Below are positions 17,248-26,965 of a stretch of 64,000 bases of DNA, one piece after another (the stretch's first letter is position 1; every line of letters begins with the position of its first letter). The notes beneath the pieces were generated by a model. That model made no database searches. It was not told the DNA's origin and worked only from the letters and a program-made list of their open reading frames with translations. The position numbers and the translations under genes were made by a program. The DNA comes from QWHO01 sp039809865 (GTDB taxonomy: Bacteria; Vulcanimicrobiota; Xenobia; Xenobiales; QWHO01). Location of the stretch: positions 35,342-99,341 of the forward strand of contig JBDHVW010000021.1 in NCBI GenBank assembly GCA_039809865.1, written 5' to 3'.

Positions 17248-18546
17248 ATGCCGCGCATGTCCAACCATTTCCAGAGCCGCCAGCCGTCCTCGATTCGCCT
17301 GGCCGGGATCAAGTTCGCCGCCCGCCAGGATGGCACCGAGGCCATCAACGTGGCCATCGGCAACGTCAGCCTGCCGATGCATCCCGCGATGATCGAGCGG
17401 ATGCACGCCCTGAACAAGACGTTCGCGGACGGGGTGGTCAAATACACGGCCACGGTGGGCACCGACGAGTGCCGGGAAGCTTTCCTCAACATCATCCGGG
17501 CCAGCGATTGCTCGACAGCGGGCCTGCACTGCCAGGTGACCGACGGCGGCAGCCAGGGGATGGAGCTGGTCATCCTGGGCGTGTGCGGTCCCGCGGGCAG
17601 CGCGGAGAGCCCCCTGCTTCTCATCGACGCCGCCTACACCAACTACACCGCCTTCGCCAGTCGGCTCGGACGGGCTACCGTCAGCATCCAGCGCACGCTC
17701 CAGGAGCACGGCAAATTCACGCTGCCGGAGATTGCCGCCATCGAGCAGCGCATTCAGGAGACCCGACCGGGAGCGCTGGTCGTCATCCCTTACGATAATC
17801 CCACCGGCCACTTCTACGACCAGGCCACGCTCAACGAACTGGCGAGGTTGTGCGTGAAGTATGACCTCTGGATGATCTCGGACGAGGCTTACCGGGAGCT
17901 CTACTACACCGAGGACAAGGCGTCCAGCGTTTGGGCCATCACCGAGGCCGACGTCCCGGGTATTACGGGGCGACGCATCAGCATCGAGACCGCTTCCAAG
18001 GTCTGGAATGCCTGCGGGCTCCGTATCGGAGCGCTGGTGACCGACAACCTGGACTTCCATACCCAGGCCGTGGCCGAGAATACCGCCAGCCTTTGCTCCA
18101 ATACGCTCGGGCAGCACATCTTCGGGGCCCTGGCGCACATCCCGGCGGCCGAGCTGAAGACCTGGTTCGGCAAACAGCGCGACTACTACCAGCGCATCGC
18201 GCGGCACTTCACCACCCGCACCCGGGAGCTGACCCCCGAGCTGATCGTCAGCAGCCCGGACGCGGCGATTTACTCGACCGTGGACGTGCGCAAGCTCGAC
18301 CCCAGGTTCGACGGCCAGGACTTCGTGCTCTACTGTGCCCAGGAGGGCTTCATCGAGCTCGATGGCCAGAAGCTCACGCTCCTGACCGCCCCGATGGAGG
18401 GTTTCTATTCAGGCGAGCCCAATCCAGGGCGCACGCAGCTGCGGATCGCTTACGTGGAGACGCCCGAGCGCATGGCCAGAGTGCCGGAGCTCCTGACCAC
18501 GCTGCTTTCCCAGTATCTGGCCCACCGACTCTCCGTCGCAGGATAG
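17248..18546 (+). CDS. PLP-dependent class I/II aminotransferase
   Basis: A 432-residue fold-type I aminotransferase. The PLP lysine is K251 (SIETASKVWNACGLR). The pyridoxal-contacting Asp and Tyr are D212 and Y215 (SDEAYRELYY), and the substrate-side Asn lies in YDNPTGHFY. AAGGAG lies nine bases before the ATG at 17248, which marks the start clearly. Together with the divergent aldehyde dehydrogenase it could form an amine or amino-acid degradation pair, but the substrate cannot be deduced from sequence. Confidence 0.9.
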   Translation: MPRMSNHFQSRQPSSIRLAGIKFAARQDGTEAINVAIGNVSLPMHPAMIERMHALNKTFADGVVKYTATVGTDECREAFLNIIRASDCSTAGLHCQVTDGGSQGMELVILGVCGPAGSAESPLLLIDAAYTNYTAFASRLGRATVSIQRTLQEHGKFTLPEIAAIEQRIQETRPGALVVIPYDNPTGHFYDQATLNELARLCVKYDLWMISDEAYRELYYTEDKASSVWAITEADVPGITGRRISIETASKVWNACGLRIGALVTDNLDFHTQAVAENTASLCSNTLGQHIFGALAHIPAAELKTWFGKQRDYYQRIARHFTTRTRELTPELIVSSPDAAIYSTVDVRKLDPRFDGQDFVLYCAQEGFIELDGQKLTLLTAPMEGFYSGEPNPGRTQLRIAYVETPERMARVPELLTTLLSQYLAHRLSVAG

Positions 18547-18606
18547 CCGCACGACACGCAGAAGGGCGGGCCGCTAAAAATTGATCTTTTGGAGTTTTCT
18601 ATCAGC

Positions 18607-19125
18607 ATGCTTTTGAAAGACGGCATTCTTGCCCCTTTGAATCAACAGGTCACCAATGAGTTCCACGCTCATACGCAGTACATCGCGATCGCGACCTACT
18701 TCGACGATCAGGGCCTCCCGGAGCTGGCCGGTCACTTCTATCACCAGTCCGAGGAGGAGCGTGAGCACGCGATGAAGTTCGTGCGCTACATCCTGGATGC
18801 CGGCTGCCGCCCCACCATTACGGGCATCCCGGACATCAAGAACGACTTCGCCTCCGCTTCCGATGCGGTGCAGTACGCCCTGGACCAGGAGCTCAAGGTC
18901 ACCGAGCAGATCAACGACCTGGTGCGCCTTTCCATCGAGAAGTCGGACTACACCACCCACACCTTCCTGCAGTGGTTCGTGACCGAGCAGGTCGAGGAGG
19001 TCAGCTCCATGAGCAACCTGCTCCAGATCATCAAGCACGCTGGCAACAGCCTGCTGCTGGTCGAGGATTACGTCCGCCGGCAGGGCGGGCGCGCTGCCCA
19101 CGCGGGCGACAGCGGCGGCACGTAA
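18607..19125 (+). CDS. ftn: Ferritin
   Basis: A 172-residue non-haem ferritin four-helix bundle. Visible iron ligands include the Glu of NEFHAHTQYIA, the EEEREHAMKF motif and a later Glu in VTEQVEEV. Ferritin stores iron as a mineral inside a 24-mer shell. The ATG at 18607 is chosen, with TTGGAG about twelve bases upstream; the alternative TTG at 18589 is part of that ribosome-binding region. A good terminator follows at 19153-19175. Confidence 0.92.
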   Translation: MLLKDGILAPLNQQVTNEFHAHTQYIAIATYFDDQGLPELAGHFYHQSEEEREHAMKFVRYILDAGCRPTITGIPDIKNDFASASDAVQYALDQELKVTEQINDLVRLSIEKSDYTTHTFLQWFVTEQVEEVSSMSNLLQIIKHAGNSLLLVEDYVRRQGGRAAHAGDSGGT

Positions 19126-19131
19126 TTTACT

Positions 19132-19145
19132 GCCGACTGCCAATT
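19132..19145. repeat. Short heptad pair ACTGCCG/ACTGCCA
   Basis: Two 7-base units in the pyrimidine orientation lie between the ferritin stop and its terminator. The sequence is nearly the same as the pair at 1668-1681. No facing purine arm was found nearby. Confidence 0.4.
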
Positions 19146-19152
19146 TTGAACC

Positions 19153-19175
19153 AGCCTCCTGACGGGGGCTTTTTT
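19153..19175 (+). terminator. Rho-independent terminator after ferritin
   Basis: The stem AGCCTCC pairs with GGGGGCT across a TGAC loop (one G-T pair) and is followed by six T residues. It lies 27 bases after the ferritin stop. Confidence 0.8.
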
Positions 19176-19271
19176 CATGCCAGCTAGAAACTTTCACTCA
19201 GGTGGGCGGTCTGAGCAAACACATGACCATGCGACGCTCCTCTCGTCGCTGGAAAATGGGGAGGTAGCACC

Positions 19272-21116
19272 GTGAAGCTCCGTATGGTCTGGGCCTTCAT
19301 GCTCGGACTGATGCTCAGCGCGGCATCCGTCGCGCAAAAGCCCAAACTTCCTTACCAGCAGGCCGGCCTGACCGAGCGTCAGGCGGCCGCTTACCTGCTC
19401 GACCGCCTGGCCTACGGGCCGCGCCCGGGCGAGATCGACCGCGTCGTCAAGATGGGCCTCGAGAACTGGGTGGAGCAGCAGCTCCAGGGCGCTCAGCCCG
19501 AGAGCCCGGAGCTGACCGCCCGCCTTCAGAAGATGCCCGCGCTGGCACTGACGCCCGCCGAGCTGACCCAGAAGTATCCGCCCGCCCCTCGGGTGCGTAA
19601 CGAGGCCATCCAGGCCGGCGTCATCAGCAAGGAAGACAAGGGCGACACGGACAAAAAGGCTTACCGCCAGAAGATCATCCAGTTCGGGATGTCCAAAGGC
19701 TACCGCCCGGGACGCGAGCTGGTGAACCAGCTGGTGGGCCAGAAAATCTTGCGCGCCGTTTACGGCAACAACCAGCTGAGCGAAGTGATGACCGACTTCT
19801 GGTTCAACCACTTCAACGTCTCGCTGACCGACAACCAGTGCCGGCTGCAGATTCTGAGTTACGAGCGCGACGCCATCCGCCCCAACGTGCTGGGCACGTT
19901 CCGCGGTCTGCTGGGCGCCACGGCCAAGCATCCCGCCATGCTGCTCTACCTCGACAACGCCCAGTCCACCGCGGCCATGGACGCCCGCACCAGCCTGGAC
20001 GACAAGATGGACGGGCTGCCCCCGAAGGCTCAGGCCCAGGCCAAACAACGTGCCGAGCAGTTCAAGAAGCGCCAGAAGCAGCGTGGCGTCAATGAGAATT
20101 ACGCCCGCGAGCTGATGGAGCTGCACACTCTCGGCGTGGACGGCGGTTACACCCAGAAGGACGTCCAGGAAGTGGCCCGCGTGCTCACCGGTTGGACCGT
20201 CAACCCCGAGGTGGTCGGCCGCAAGCTGCCCCAGCTCGAGCGTGCCAAAAAGGTCGGCGCGGTGATCGACGGTGGCTTCCTGTTCCGCCCCGACGCCCAC
20301 GACTCGGCGGCCAAAGTCGTGCTGGGACGCACGTTCCCGGCCGGCGGCGGCCTGCAGGAAGGCGAGCAGGTCCTGGACATGCTCGCCAGCCATCCCTCCA
20401 CCGCGAAGTTCGTGACCCACAAGCTCGCCTGCTGGTTCGTGCAAGACACGCCCCCGCCGGCCCTCGAGAAGCGACTCGCGAGCACGTTCCAGGCCACCCG
20501 CGGCGACATCAAGGCCGTGATGCGCCAGCTCGTCTACTCGCCCGAGTTCTGGAGCGCCGAGGCCCGCCGCGGCAAGATCAAGTCGCCCTTCGAGCTGGCC
20601 GTCAGCTCGCTGCGCGCCCTGGACGCCGACGTCAGCCCCACCCGCGACCTGTATGACTGGATCACCGATATGGGGGAGCCGCTCTACAGCTACCAGGCGC
20701 CCACCGGTTTCCCCGACGGCAGCTCGAGCTGGGTCAACACCGGCCTGCTGCTCACCCGCATGAACTTTGGCCTCAGCCTGGCCTCCAAGCAGGTCAACGG
20801 CGTGAAGTTCGACCTGGCCCGCCTCAACGGCGGCAAGGAGCCCGCCGACGTCAATCAGGCTCTGGAGGTTTACAGCCGCCTGCTCCTCCCGGAGCGCGAC
20901 ACCAAGAGCGTCGTCAAGCTGCTGGCCCCCAAGGTCAACGACCCGGCTTTCGCCCAGAAGATCGCCGAGGCCGACAACGCCAAGCCCCAGGAACCGACCA
21001 TGACCGACGACGAGGAAGGCCCGCGCCAACGCCCCAAACGCAAGCTTGGTCCCGTTGAGCCCGTCGCCCAGGTCGTAGGCATTATCCTCGGATCCCCCGA
21101 GTTCCAGAGACAGTAA
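19272..21116 (+). CDS. DUF1800 secreted protein
   Basis: A 614-residue DUF1800 protein with a signal peptide (VWAFMLGLMLSAASVAQ). Family motifs are present: AAYLLDRLAYGPRPGEIDRV near the N-terminus, NYARELMELHTLGVDGGYTQ and VLTGWTVNP in the middle, and YQAPTGFPDGSSSWVNTGLL later. DUF1800 has no firmly known role. It is nearly always paired with DUF1501, as here (next gene after 10 bases). The GTG at 19272 has GGGGAGG seven bases upstream. The pair is common in Planctomycetes, Acidobacteria and other soil bacteria. Confidence 0.93.
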   Translation: MKLRMVWAFMLGLMLSAASVAQKPKLPYQQAGLTERQAAAYLLDRLAYGPRPGEIDRVVKMGLENWVEQQLQGAQPESPELTARLQKMPALALTPAELTQKYPPAPRVRNEAIQAGVISKEDKGDTDKKAYRQKIIQFGMSKGYRPGRELVNQLVGQKILRAVYGNNQLSEVMTDFWFNHFNVSLTDNQCRLQILSYERDAIRPNVLGTFRGLLGATAKHPAMLLYLDNAQSTAAMDARTSLDDKMDGLPPKAQAQAKQRAEQFKKRQKQRGVNENYARELMELHTLGVDGGYTQKDVQEVARVLTGWTVNPEVVGRKLPQLERAKKVGAVIDGGFLFRPDAHDSAAKVVLGRTFPAGGGLQEGEQVLDMLASHPSTAKFVTHKLACWFVQDTPPPALEKRLASTFQATRGDIKAVMRQLVYSPEFWSAEARRGKIKSPFELAVSSLRALDADVSPTRDLYDWITDMGEPLYSYQAPTGFPDGSSSWVNTGLLLTRMNFGLSLASKQVNGVKFDLARLNGGKEPADVNQALEVYSRLLLPERDTKSVVKLLAPKVNDPAFAQKIAEADNAKPQEPTMTDDEEGPRQRPKRKLGPVEPVAQVVGIILGSPEFQRQ

Positions 21117-21126
21117 GGAGTAAGCT

Positions 21127-22362
21127 ATGTGGAGTCGTCGCGCTTTCCTCAAAGCCGGAGCCGTGGGGATGTTCTCCCTGACGCTGGGCGGCACGCCCCT
21201 CTTCCTGTGTCGCGCCGCCAACGCCGCCACCACCAGGAAGCCGCAGACCCTGGTCTGCATCTTCCAGCGGGGCGCCATGGACGGGCTGATGGCGGTGACG
21301 CCGTTCAGCGATCCCAACCTCAAGACGCTGCGGCCGCGCATCGCGATGAGCGCCACTGACGTCATCGACCTGGACGGCCATTTCGGGCTCCACCCTGGCT
21401 TTCGCAACCTCGCACCGCTCTTCAAGTCTCACCAGCTGGCGATCGTGCACGGCATGGGCTCGCCGGACACGACCCGAAGCCATTTCGACGCCCAGGACTA
21501 CATGGAGACGGGCACCCCCGGACGCAAAGGCACCCGCTCGGGCTGGCTCAACCGCGCCGCCGGGCTGATGGGACACGACCACACTCCGTTCTCGGCTGTG
21601 GCGCTGACCAGCGCCATGCCCCGCTCGCTCTACGGCGACTTCCCGGCCCTGGCGGTCAGCGATCTGGCCAGTTTCGGAGTGCAGGAGATGCCTGCGGGCG
21701 GCTCCGGCAGCGTCAGCGCCGGCCAGAGCCTTGAGGCGCTCTACAACAACACCACTCAGGACCTGCTCAAGGGCACCGGCAAGGAGAGCTTTACGGCCGT
21801 CAAGCAGCTCAGCAAGGAAGCCGTGCGGAGTTACCGTCCCGCCAACGGAGCGGTCTATCCGGCCGGGCAGCTGGGCCAGAGCCTCAAGCAGATCGCCTAT
21901 CTCATCAAATCGGGGCTGGGCATCGAGGTGGCCTTCACCGAGTCGGCCGGCTGGGACACGCACGTCAACCAGGGCACCGGCCAGGGCACGTTCTTCCAGC
22001 GAGCCCAGGAGCTGGGCAACTCGATCGCGGCCTTCTGGACCGACCTGGGAAGCTATCAGGACCACGTGGCCCTGATGACCATGACCGAGTTCGGGCGCAC
22101 CTGCGGCGAGAATGGCTCGGGCGGTACCGACCACGGACGTGGCTCGTGCTGCTTCATCCTGGGCACCACCGTGAAGGGCGGTCAGGTTTATGGTCAGGTG
22201 CCCACGCTGGCCCGCGAGAACCTCGAGGACCAGCGCGATCTGCCCGTCACCACCGACTTCCGGGCCGTCTTCAGCGAAGTCGCCAGCAAGCACCTGAAGG
22301 TGCCTGCCGGCGAGCAGCTCTTCCCGGGCTATAACGGCTCCCGGCTAACGCTGATGACGTAA
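21127..22362 (+). CDS. DUF1501 sulfatase-like secreted protein
   Basis: A 411-residue DUF1501 protein, related in fold to alkaline phosphatase/sulfatases. The N-terminus SRRAFLKAGAVGMF looks like a twin-arginine signal, so it is probably folded in the cytoplasm and exported by Tat. Conserved stretches include QRGAMDGL, HPGFRNLAPLFKSHQLAIVH and MTEFGRTCGENGSGGTDHG. TAAGGAG stands six bases before the ATG. It is the partner of the upstream DUF1800 gene and probably co-transcribed. Biochemical function unknown. Confidence 0.93.
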   Translation: MWSRRAFLKAGAVGMFSLTLGGTPLFLCRAANAATTRKPQTLVCIFQRGAMDGLMAVTPFSDPNLKTLRPRIAMSATDVIDLDGHFGLHPGFRNLAPLFKSHQLAIVHGMGSPDTTRSHFDAQDYMETGTPGRKGTRSGWLNRAAGLMGHDHTPFSAVALTSAMPRSLYGDFPALAVSDLASFGVQEMPAGGSGSVSAGQSLEALYNNTTQDLLKGTGKESFTAVKQLSKEAVRSYRPANGAVYPAGQLGQSLKQIAYLIKSGLGIEVAFTESAGWDTHVNQGTGQGTFFQRAQELGNSIAAFWTDLGSYQDHVALMTMTEFGRTCGENGSGGTDHGRGSCCFILGTTVKGGQVYGQVPTLARENLEDQRDLPVTTDFRAVFSEVASKHLKVPAGEQLFPGYNGSRLTLMT

Positions 22363-22364
22363 GT

Positions 22365-23525
22365 CTACTTGCGCTTGCGCAGGTGCACCGAGCCCATGAG
22401 GATTCCGTCGTCCGTCTCCTCGAGAGTCTTCCCGACACGAGGTTTGTGCTCCACGAATTTCGTGGGCAATAGGCCCTTCACTTTGCCGTCGACCTTCATG
22501 ACCAGAATGCCGTCCGGCCCGACGGTGGGGCTGGTGGGGCCGACGCCGCGCGACTTCTCGTCCCACAGAACGGACCCGCTCGAGGGGTCAAGGCCCGTCA
22601 TGGCACCGTCCGGATGGGTCACGATCACTTCGGTCTCGGAGAAGGTCACCCTGGCGCGCCGGACGTTCCAGTCGGGCTCGCTGTTGAGTTGGTAGGTCCA
22701 GCGCTGCTCGCCGGTCTGCCCGTCGCGCAGGCGCATCGTGAGGCCGTCGCGCACCACCACGTGGCCGGCCGGGGAGGCCCAGACCTCGGTCTGGCCGTCC
22801 GCCTTCTCCGACCAGAGCTTGCGCCCAGTGCGCGGGTCCATGGCTTTGAGCGAGTGGCTCGAGCCAAACAGCTTGAAGAGTTTCTCGCGCACGACGAACA
22901 GCGGCCCGCGCTCGGCCAGAGAGGCTTTGTCGTAACGGGTGGACCAGAGCTCGTGACCCTTCTCGTCCAGCACGAAGAGCTGCTGCGTCTCGCTTGCGTA
23001 GATGCCGGTGTAGCCCACGGTCACTTTCGACTCGGCACTGTAGCCCATGATGCCGGCGCTGGAGGGCAACGAAGTCGTCCACAGACTGCTGCCGTCGGCC
23101 GGGTTCAGGGCCATCACCTGACAGCCGTCTCCCGCCAGAATCGTGCCGTCGGGCGTGACGTGCGGGCTCTTTCCCCAGCCCTCGGCGCGGTCGATGCTCC
23201 AGAGCTCCTTGCGCTCGGAGGGGCTGTAGAGCGCCAGCGAGTCGCGATCGCCGAGGACCAGGTTCTGCCCCGAGACGGCGGGAGCGCTGACGTCATCACC
23301 CGGGATGGTGAACTTTGCCTCGCCAGTGGTCACGTCGAAGGCCTGCACACCGCGGGCACCCACCTGGTAGACGAGGCCATCCTGAATCACGGGCTGGTGC
23401 AGCGAGACGCCCCACTGGTAGGAGTCGGCTTCCCAGCTCAGCGGATAACGAGCCGAGCCGTCCTCCCCTTTCTTGAGGGCGTGGAAGGCGTCGTCGAGCG
23501 AAACGCGGGTGGGCCTGATCTCCAT
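22365..23525 (-). CDS. PQQ-like beta-propeller protein
   Basis: A 386-residue protein made of repeated blades of the PQQ-like type, e.g. DGLVYQVGARGVQAFDVTTG, MALNPADGSSLW and AMDPRTGRKLW. No signal peptide is visible, so unlike BamB-like proteins it may be cytoplasmic, unless exported by a non-classical route. It is convergent with the DUF1501 gene, with two bases between their stops. A scaffold or sensor role is likely but unproven. Confidence 0.8.
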   Translation of the reverse strand: MEIRPTRVSLDDAFHALKKGEDGSARYPLSWEADSYQWGVSLHQPVIQDGLVYQVGARGVQAFDVTTGEAKFTIPGDDVSAPAVSGQNLVLGDRDSLALYSPSERKELWSIDRAEGWGKSPHVTPDGTILAGDGCQVMALNPADGSSLWTTSLPSSAGIMGYSAESKVTVGYTGIYASETQQLFVLDEKGHELWSTRYDKASLAERGPLFVVREKLFKLFGSSHSLKAMDPRTGRKLWSEKADGQTEVWASPAGHVVVRDGLTMRLRDGQTGEQRWTYQLNSEPDWNVRRARVTFSETEVIVTHPDGAMTGLDPSSGSVLWDEKSRGVGPTSPTVGPDGILVMKVDGKVKGLLPTKFVEHKPRVGKTLEETDDGILMGSVHLRKRK

Positions 23526-23560
23526 CAGGACAATTCTACCAGCGCGGCCTGAAAAGAAGC

Positions 23561-24328
23561 TTAGTTCCGCATCAGGACCGTGAAGGGCCCCTGCAGGGTG
23601 TACTGTCCCGTGAACATGGGCAGAGAGCCCACGCCCACTTTACGCCGCGCCTCCTCCTCAGCCACGGCCCGCACGTCCACGGCCACCAGGCTGGGGATGT
23701 TCTGGGGTGCCGGGCCCGTTACGCTCGAGAAAGTGAGCAGGTGGGAAGCAGCGATCTGCACCTCCTCCAGCGCAGGCTCACCGCCCATCCCGGACAGGTC
23801 GTAGCCGTTGGGGGCGGTCAGGTAAGCGTTTACATTGGGCAGCAAGGTGTTCTGATTGATCACTTTTCGGATGAGCACCTTGTGGGGACAACGATCGTCG
23901 TAACCATTGGCGGCCGCACCTCCGGTGCAACTCACCCCGAAGGTAGCGTTGTGATTCTGGGGCACGACCAGATAGTAGAGGATGTTCCGCTGCCAGACCG
24001 AGGTTCCGTCCGGGGCCCGGACAATCTGGTGGGTGGCCGGATCGATCGGAGAAAGAAACCAGAGTGCCTCGCCGTCCTTGCCGCCCCCGCCCAGGTGGTC
24101 AGGAACCTGGGCGCGCCCCAGCTGGTCCGGGTTGGTCAGCGACAGGTCACGTTCGATTGTGGCGCGCGCTTTGCGCAGTTCTCGGGTGGCGGTGTCGCGG
24201 CTACTGCTTCGCTGCCAGATGCTGAGACTTTGCGAGAAGAGCATGACCAGAACCAGCAGGATCACGGAGAAGACCCCGGCGCTGATCATGAGCTCCATCA
24301 CGGAGAGCCCTCGATTATGGCGGCGCAA
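23561..24328 (-). CDS. Minor pilin, PilW/GspJ-like
   Basis: A 255-residue protein with a prepilin-type N-terminus (RGLSVMELMISAGVFSVILL): peptidase cut after Gly, then Leu at +1 and Glu at +5 (Ser at +2), followed by the hydrophobic helix. The remainder is a globular pilin head. The TTG start overlaps the preceding PilV-like gene by 14 bases. As third gene of a pilX-pilV-pilW-like set it probably forms part of a pilus tip or pseudopilus initiation complex. Confidence 0.82.
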   Translation of the reverse strand: MRRHNRGLSVMELMISAGVFSVILLVLVMLFSQSLSIWQRSSSRDTATRELRKARATIERDLSLTNPDQLGRAQVPDHLGGGGKDGEALWFLSPIDPATHQIVRAPDGTSVWQRNILYYLVVPQNHNATFGVSCTGGAAANGYDDRCPHKVLIRKVINQNTLLPNVNAYLTAPNGYDLSGMGGEPALEEVQIAASHLLTFSSVTGPAPQNIPSLVAVDVRAVAEEEARRKVGVGSLPMFTGQYTLQGPFTVLMRN

Positions 24329-24797
24329 CTTCGTTCACCAGACGGCTGACATGGAGCTCGAGCTTGCCCGAGCCCTGGCGGTCGCCCCCATTGTTGCGGG
24401 TATTCAACCACCAGACGGAGAGATCGACCTTCTTGACCCGGTTGGGAGGCGGGCCCCCGAGCCCGGCCACGAGACGGCGCTGCATGCGGTACTCATAATC
24501 CACGCCACCGCTCTGGAAGACGCCCACCACCGTGCTGTCCTTCCAGATGCCGTCGGTGTCCCAGAAGGCGGAATGAGAGCCGGCCGGCAGGTCATTCTCG
24601 ACGCCGTACATCTCCTGGGTCATCAGCGTCTCGGCCACTTCCGCCGCGGGAGCCAGCATGGAGGCCTTCTGGTTGGAGCGCAGGGTGCTGGTGATCAGGG
24701 CGGCCAGGCTCAAGATGAGCACTGTGACCAGCCCTACCGCCAGCATCACCTCGATGAGGCTGAAACCGCGACGTCTTATTGAAGTTGCGAGGTCCAC
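24315..24797 (-). CDS. Minor pilin, PilV/GspI-like
   Basis: A 160-residue prepilin with a classical cleavage site RRRGFSLIEVMLAVGLVTVL (Phe +1, Glu +5). GspI/PilV-like size. It starts with GTG and overlaps the end of the upstream PilX-like gene by 22 bases. In type IV pilus and type II secretion systems these minor proteins start fibre assembly. Confidence 0.85.
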   Translation of the reverse strand: MDLATSIRRRGFSLIEVMLAVGLVTVLILSLAALITSTLRSNQKASMLAPAAEVAETLMTQEMYGVENDLPAGSHSAFWDTDGIWKDSTVVGVFQSGGVDYEYRMQRRLVAGLGGPPPNRVKKVDLSVWWLNTRNNGGDRQGSGKLELHVSRLVNEVAPP

Positions 24798-26911
24798 GAG
24801 AGCGTCTTGAAATGGAATCCATCCGGCAGAGTAGTGCCCAGGGCCGTCACGAAGCTCGGGTCGAAAACCATTTTGATCTCGTCGGCGCTGATGTTGATGT
24901 TGCCCTTGCCGTTCGTGCCCGGCAGTCCGTGCGGGTCTCCCCCATAGGCGACCAGCATGCCTTCCAGGTCGAACTTGCCCCAGCTGTTGATCTGCTGGTT
25001 GCCGACTTTGGCATTGAAATTGCCCCAGGAATAGACGACGCCTTTGAGGTTCACGTCTTGATATTTGTAGACGCTCCCCTTCCCGTCCAGGCTGGAGAAC
25101 GTGATGTCCCCCTTGGAGTAAAGGTTGACGCCGTTGACCTCATTGGCCGAGAAATCAGCGCTGAGCCCGACCACCTTGATGTTGCCTTCCGAGACGATCG
25201 ACCCGCCGGTGCCTTTGATGGCGCCGGTCAGGTAGATGTCGCCCTGAGAGGAGAGCACCACCGGGTCGGTGCCTCCCGCGAACTCGACCTCGAGGTCGGC
25301 GGCGCTCAGGTTATCGGTCACGCCGGTCGGGTTGATCTCGCCCTTGGCGGGGAGCGCCGGGTCGTTGACGGACACGCCCTGAGCCTGGGCCCAGTTGGCT
25401 GCCTCGGCCACACCGGCGGGAGCCCAACCCGAGCTGCTGGCCACCTTATAGTTGGGATAGAGGGTCGGATCCACCAGGAAGCGGTGGATCATGAAGAGAT
25501 CGCCGCCCTGCGGGCCGCTGACCGAGGAGCTGTAGGTAGCCGGGCTGGGGGCTCCACTGTAGCTCCAACTGGCAGAGAACACGGGGTTGTTCGCCAGGTC
25601 GGTCACCACGAGGCTGCCGGCCTGGGGGTTGAAGGAGGACATGAACGCGGGACAATGACTCTGGGCGTAGGAAGCCACCGAGTTGACGACCACCACCGGG
25701 TCGTCCCCTGGAGTCGGCGGGTCCTCGGCCGCGCCGTTCCGCGTGAGCAAGCTGAAGTCCTGAGAGTTTGCCGTGGCTTCCACGCTGACGCTAGAAGTGA
25801 GGCGCAGAACCTTTTTGCCCGCGGTATCCGTCACCACGTTGCCCGGGAGAACCGCCGCGACTCCCGGGTCGGTGGGGTTGGCTTTGATGTGGTTGACGTA
25901 GGTCGTGTAATTCATGTCGTAGTAGTGGAGGGTGCCGTCTTGCCACCAGACGTAAGTCCCGGCGGCCATTTTGGGCCCGGCCGCGTCGGCTTTACGGACT
26001 TTGTCCCACTCGAGCTGATAGAACGGCTTGGAAGAGTCCTCGCCCTGCGCAGTGGTCTTGTTATTGTCGTAGTTGGCAGTGAACCCCGAGCCGGTATTCA
26101 CGAAGCCGTTGTCTGAGAAGTAATTCTCGGCGGCGCTGCCCCCGTTGACCAGGATGGAGCCGCGCGAGCGCAGGCGTGGAACCCGTCCGGCTTTACCCTC
26201 CACGGTCATTTTGTTGCCGTTGTTGCTGAGGTTGGAAGTCAGATTCTGAGCCGACATCGCAGCTGCCGAATCCACCCCGGCGCCCAGGTCGCCGACCTGG
26301 AAAATCGCCTCGACGGCGCTCACGGTGGAACCGGCGGTCAGGGTCGGGTTGGCCGGGTCGACGTTGCCCGAGCGGCCCTGAACCGCCAGGAAGACTGCTC
26401 CCTGCGGCACGGTGTAAGGCCTGGCGCTGGCGCCGGTAACCGAGAAGCCCGGGCCGTCGGCACGGGGCACGTCGGCCTGGCCACCAGCCTGAAGGTTGTT
26501 CACAGAGACGTAGGGCGAGCTCAGGCTCAAGGTGGCCGGGTTATCCAGCCCATCGGGACCGGCCGCGCCGTCCTGGTAGTTGAAGCGGAAATCGAAGCGG
26601 GCCCACTGGTTGCTGCCGTTGCGCACGAAGCCCACCACGTTGCCGTTGTCCTCAGTCACGATCAGGTCGGGATCGTTGACGGTGGTGGCATTCAGATCGC
26701 CCTTCCAACTGGGATCCTTGCGAAACTGGCTGAGGGCATATTGGACGCCTGACTCGGCCGCTTCCTGGGCCTGGATCTGACGGCTCACGTTCTGGCTCGC
26801 GGCCAGACTGGCCGGGCCCAGCGAAAGTGCGGCCCCGACGAACATTGCCATGACTACGGCCAGGACGATGCTGATGATAAGCACGATTCCGCGCCGAGAA
26901 ACTTTTCTCAT
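24776..26911 (-). CDS. PilX/GspK-like minor pilin with large passenger region
   Basis: A 711-residue protein. The N-terminus (RRGIVLIISIVLAVVMAMFV, then QAQEAAESGVQYAL) is typical of PilX-like minor pilins, which lack Glu5. PilX proteins are usually about 170-200 residues and GspK about 330, so this one is far larger. The C-terminal third (from about residue 540) has repeated beta-strand motifs such as VVLSSQGDIYLTGAIKGTGG and NIKVVG, suggesting a beta-solenoid. It may present a large adhesive or structural domain at the pilus tip. First gene of the three-gene operon. Confidence 0.8.
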   Translation of the reverse strand: MRKVSRRGIVLIISIVLAVVMAMFVGAALSLGPASLAASQNVSRQIQAQEAAESGVQYALSQFRKDPSWKGDLNATTVNDPDLIVTEDNGNVVGFVRNGSNQWARFDFRFNYQDGAAGPDGLDNPATLSLSSPYVSVNNLQAGGQADVPRADGPGFSVTGASARPYTVPQGAVFLAVQGRSGNVDPANPTLTAGSTVSAVEAIFQVGDLGAGVDSAAAMSAQNLTSNLSNNGNKMTVEGKAGRVPRLRSRGSILVNGGSAAENYFSDNGFVNTGSGFTANYDNNKTTAQGEDSSKPFYQLEWDKVRKADAAGPKMAAGTYVWWQDGTLHYYDMNYTTYVNHIKANPTDPGVAAVLPGNVVTDTAGKKVLRLTSSVSVEATANSQDFSLLTRNGAAEDPPTPGDDPVVVVNSVASYAQSHCPAFMSSFNPQAGSLVVTDLANNPVFSASWSYSGAPSPATYSSSVSGPQGGDLFMIHRFLVDPTLYPNYKVASSSGWAPAGVAEAANWAQAQGVSVNDPALPAKGEINPTGVTDNLSAADLEVEFAGGTDPVVLSSQGDIYLTGAIKGTGGSIVSEGNIKVVGLSADFSANEVNGVNLYSKGDITFSSLDGKGSVYKYQDVNLKGVVYSWGNFNAKVGNQQINSWGKFDLEGMLVAYGGDPHGLPGTNGKGNINISADEIKMVFDPSFVTALGTTLPDGFHFKTLSWTSQLQ

Positions 26912-26965
26912 ACAATCAAAATACCCCGGAAATGTTGCCGAGTCATCCTCCCACGGAACGATTTT

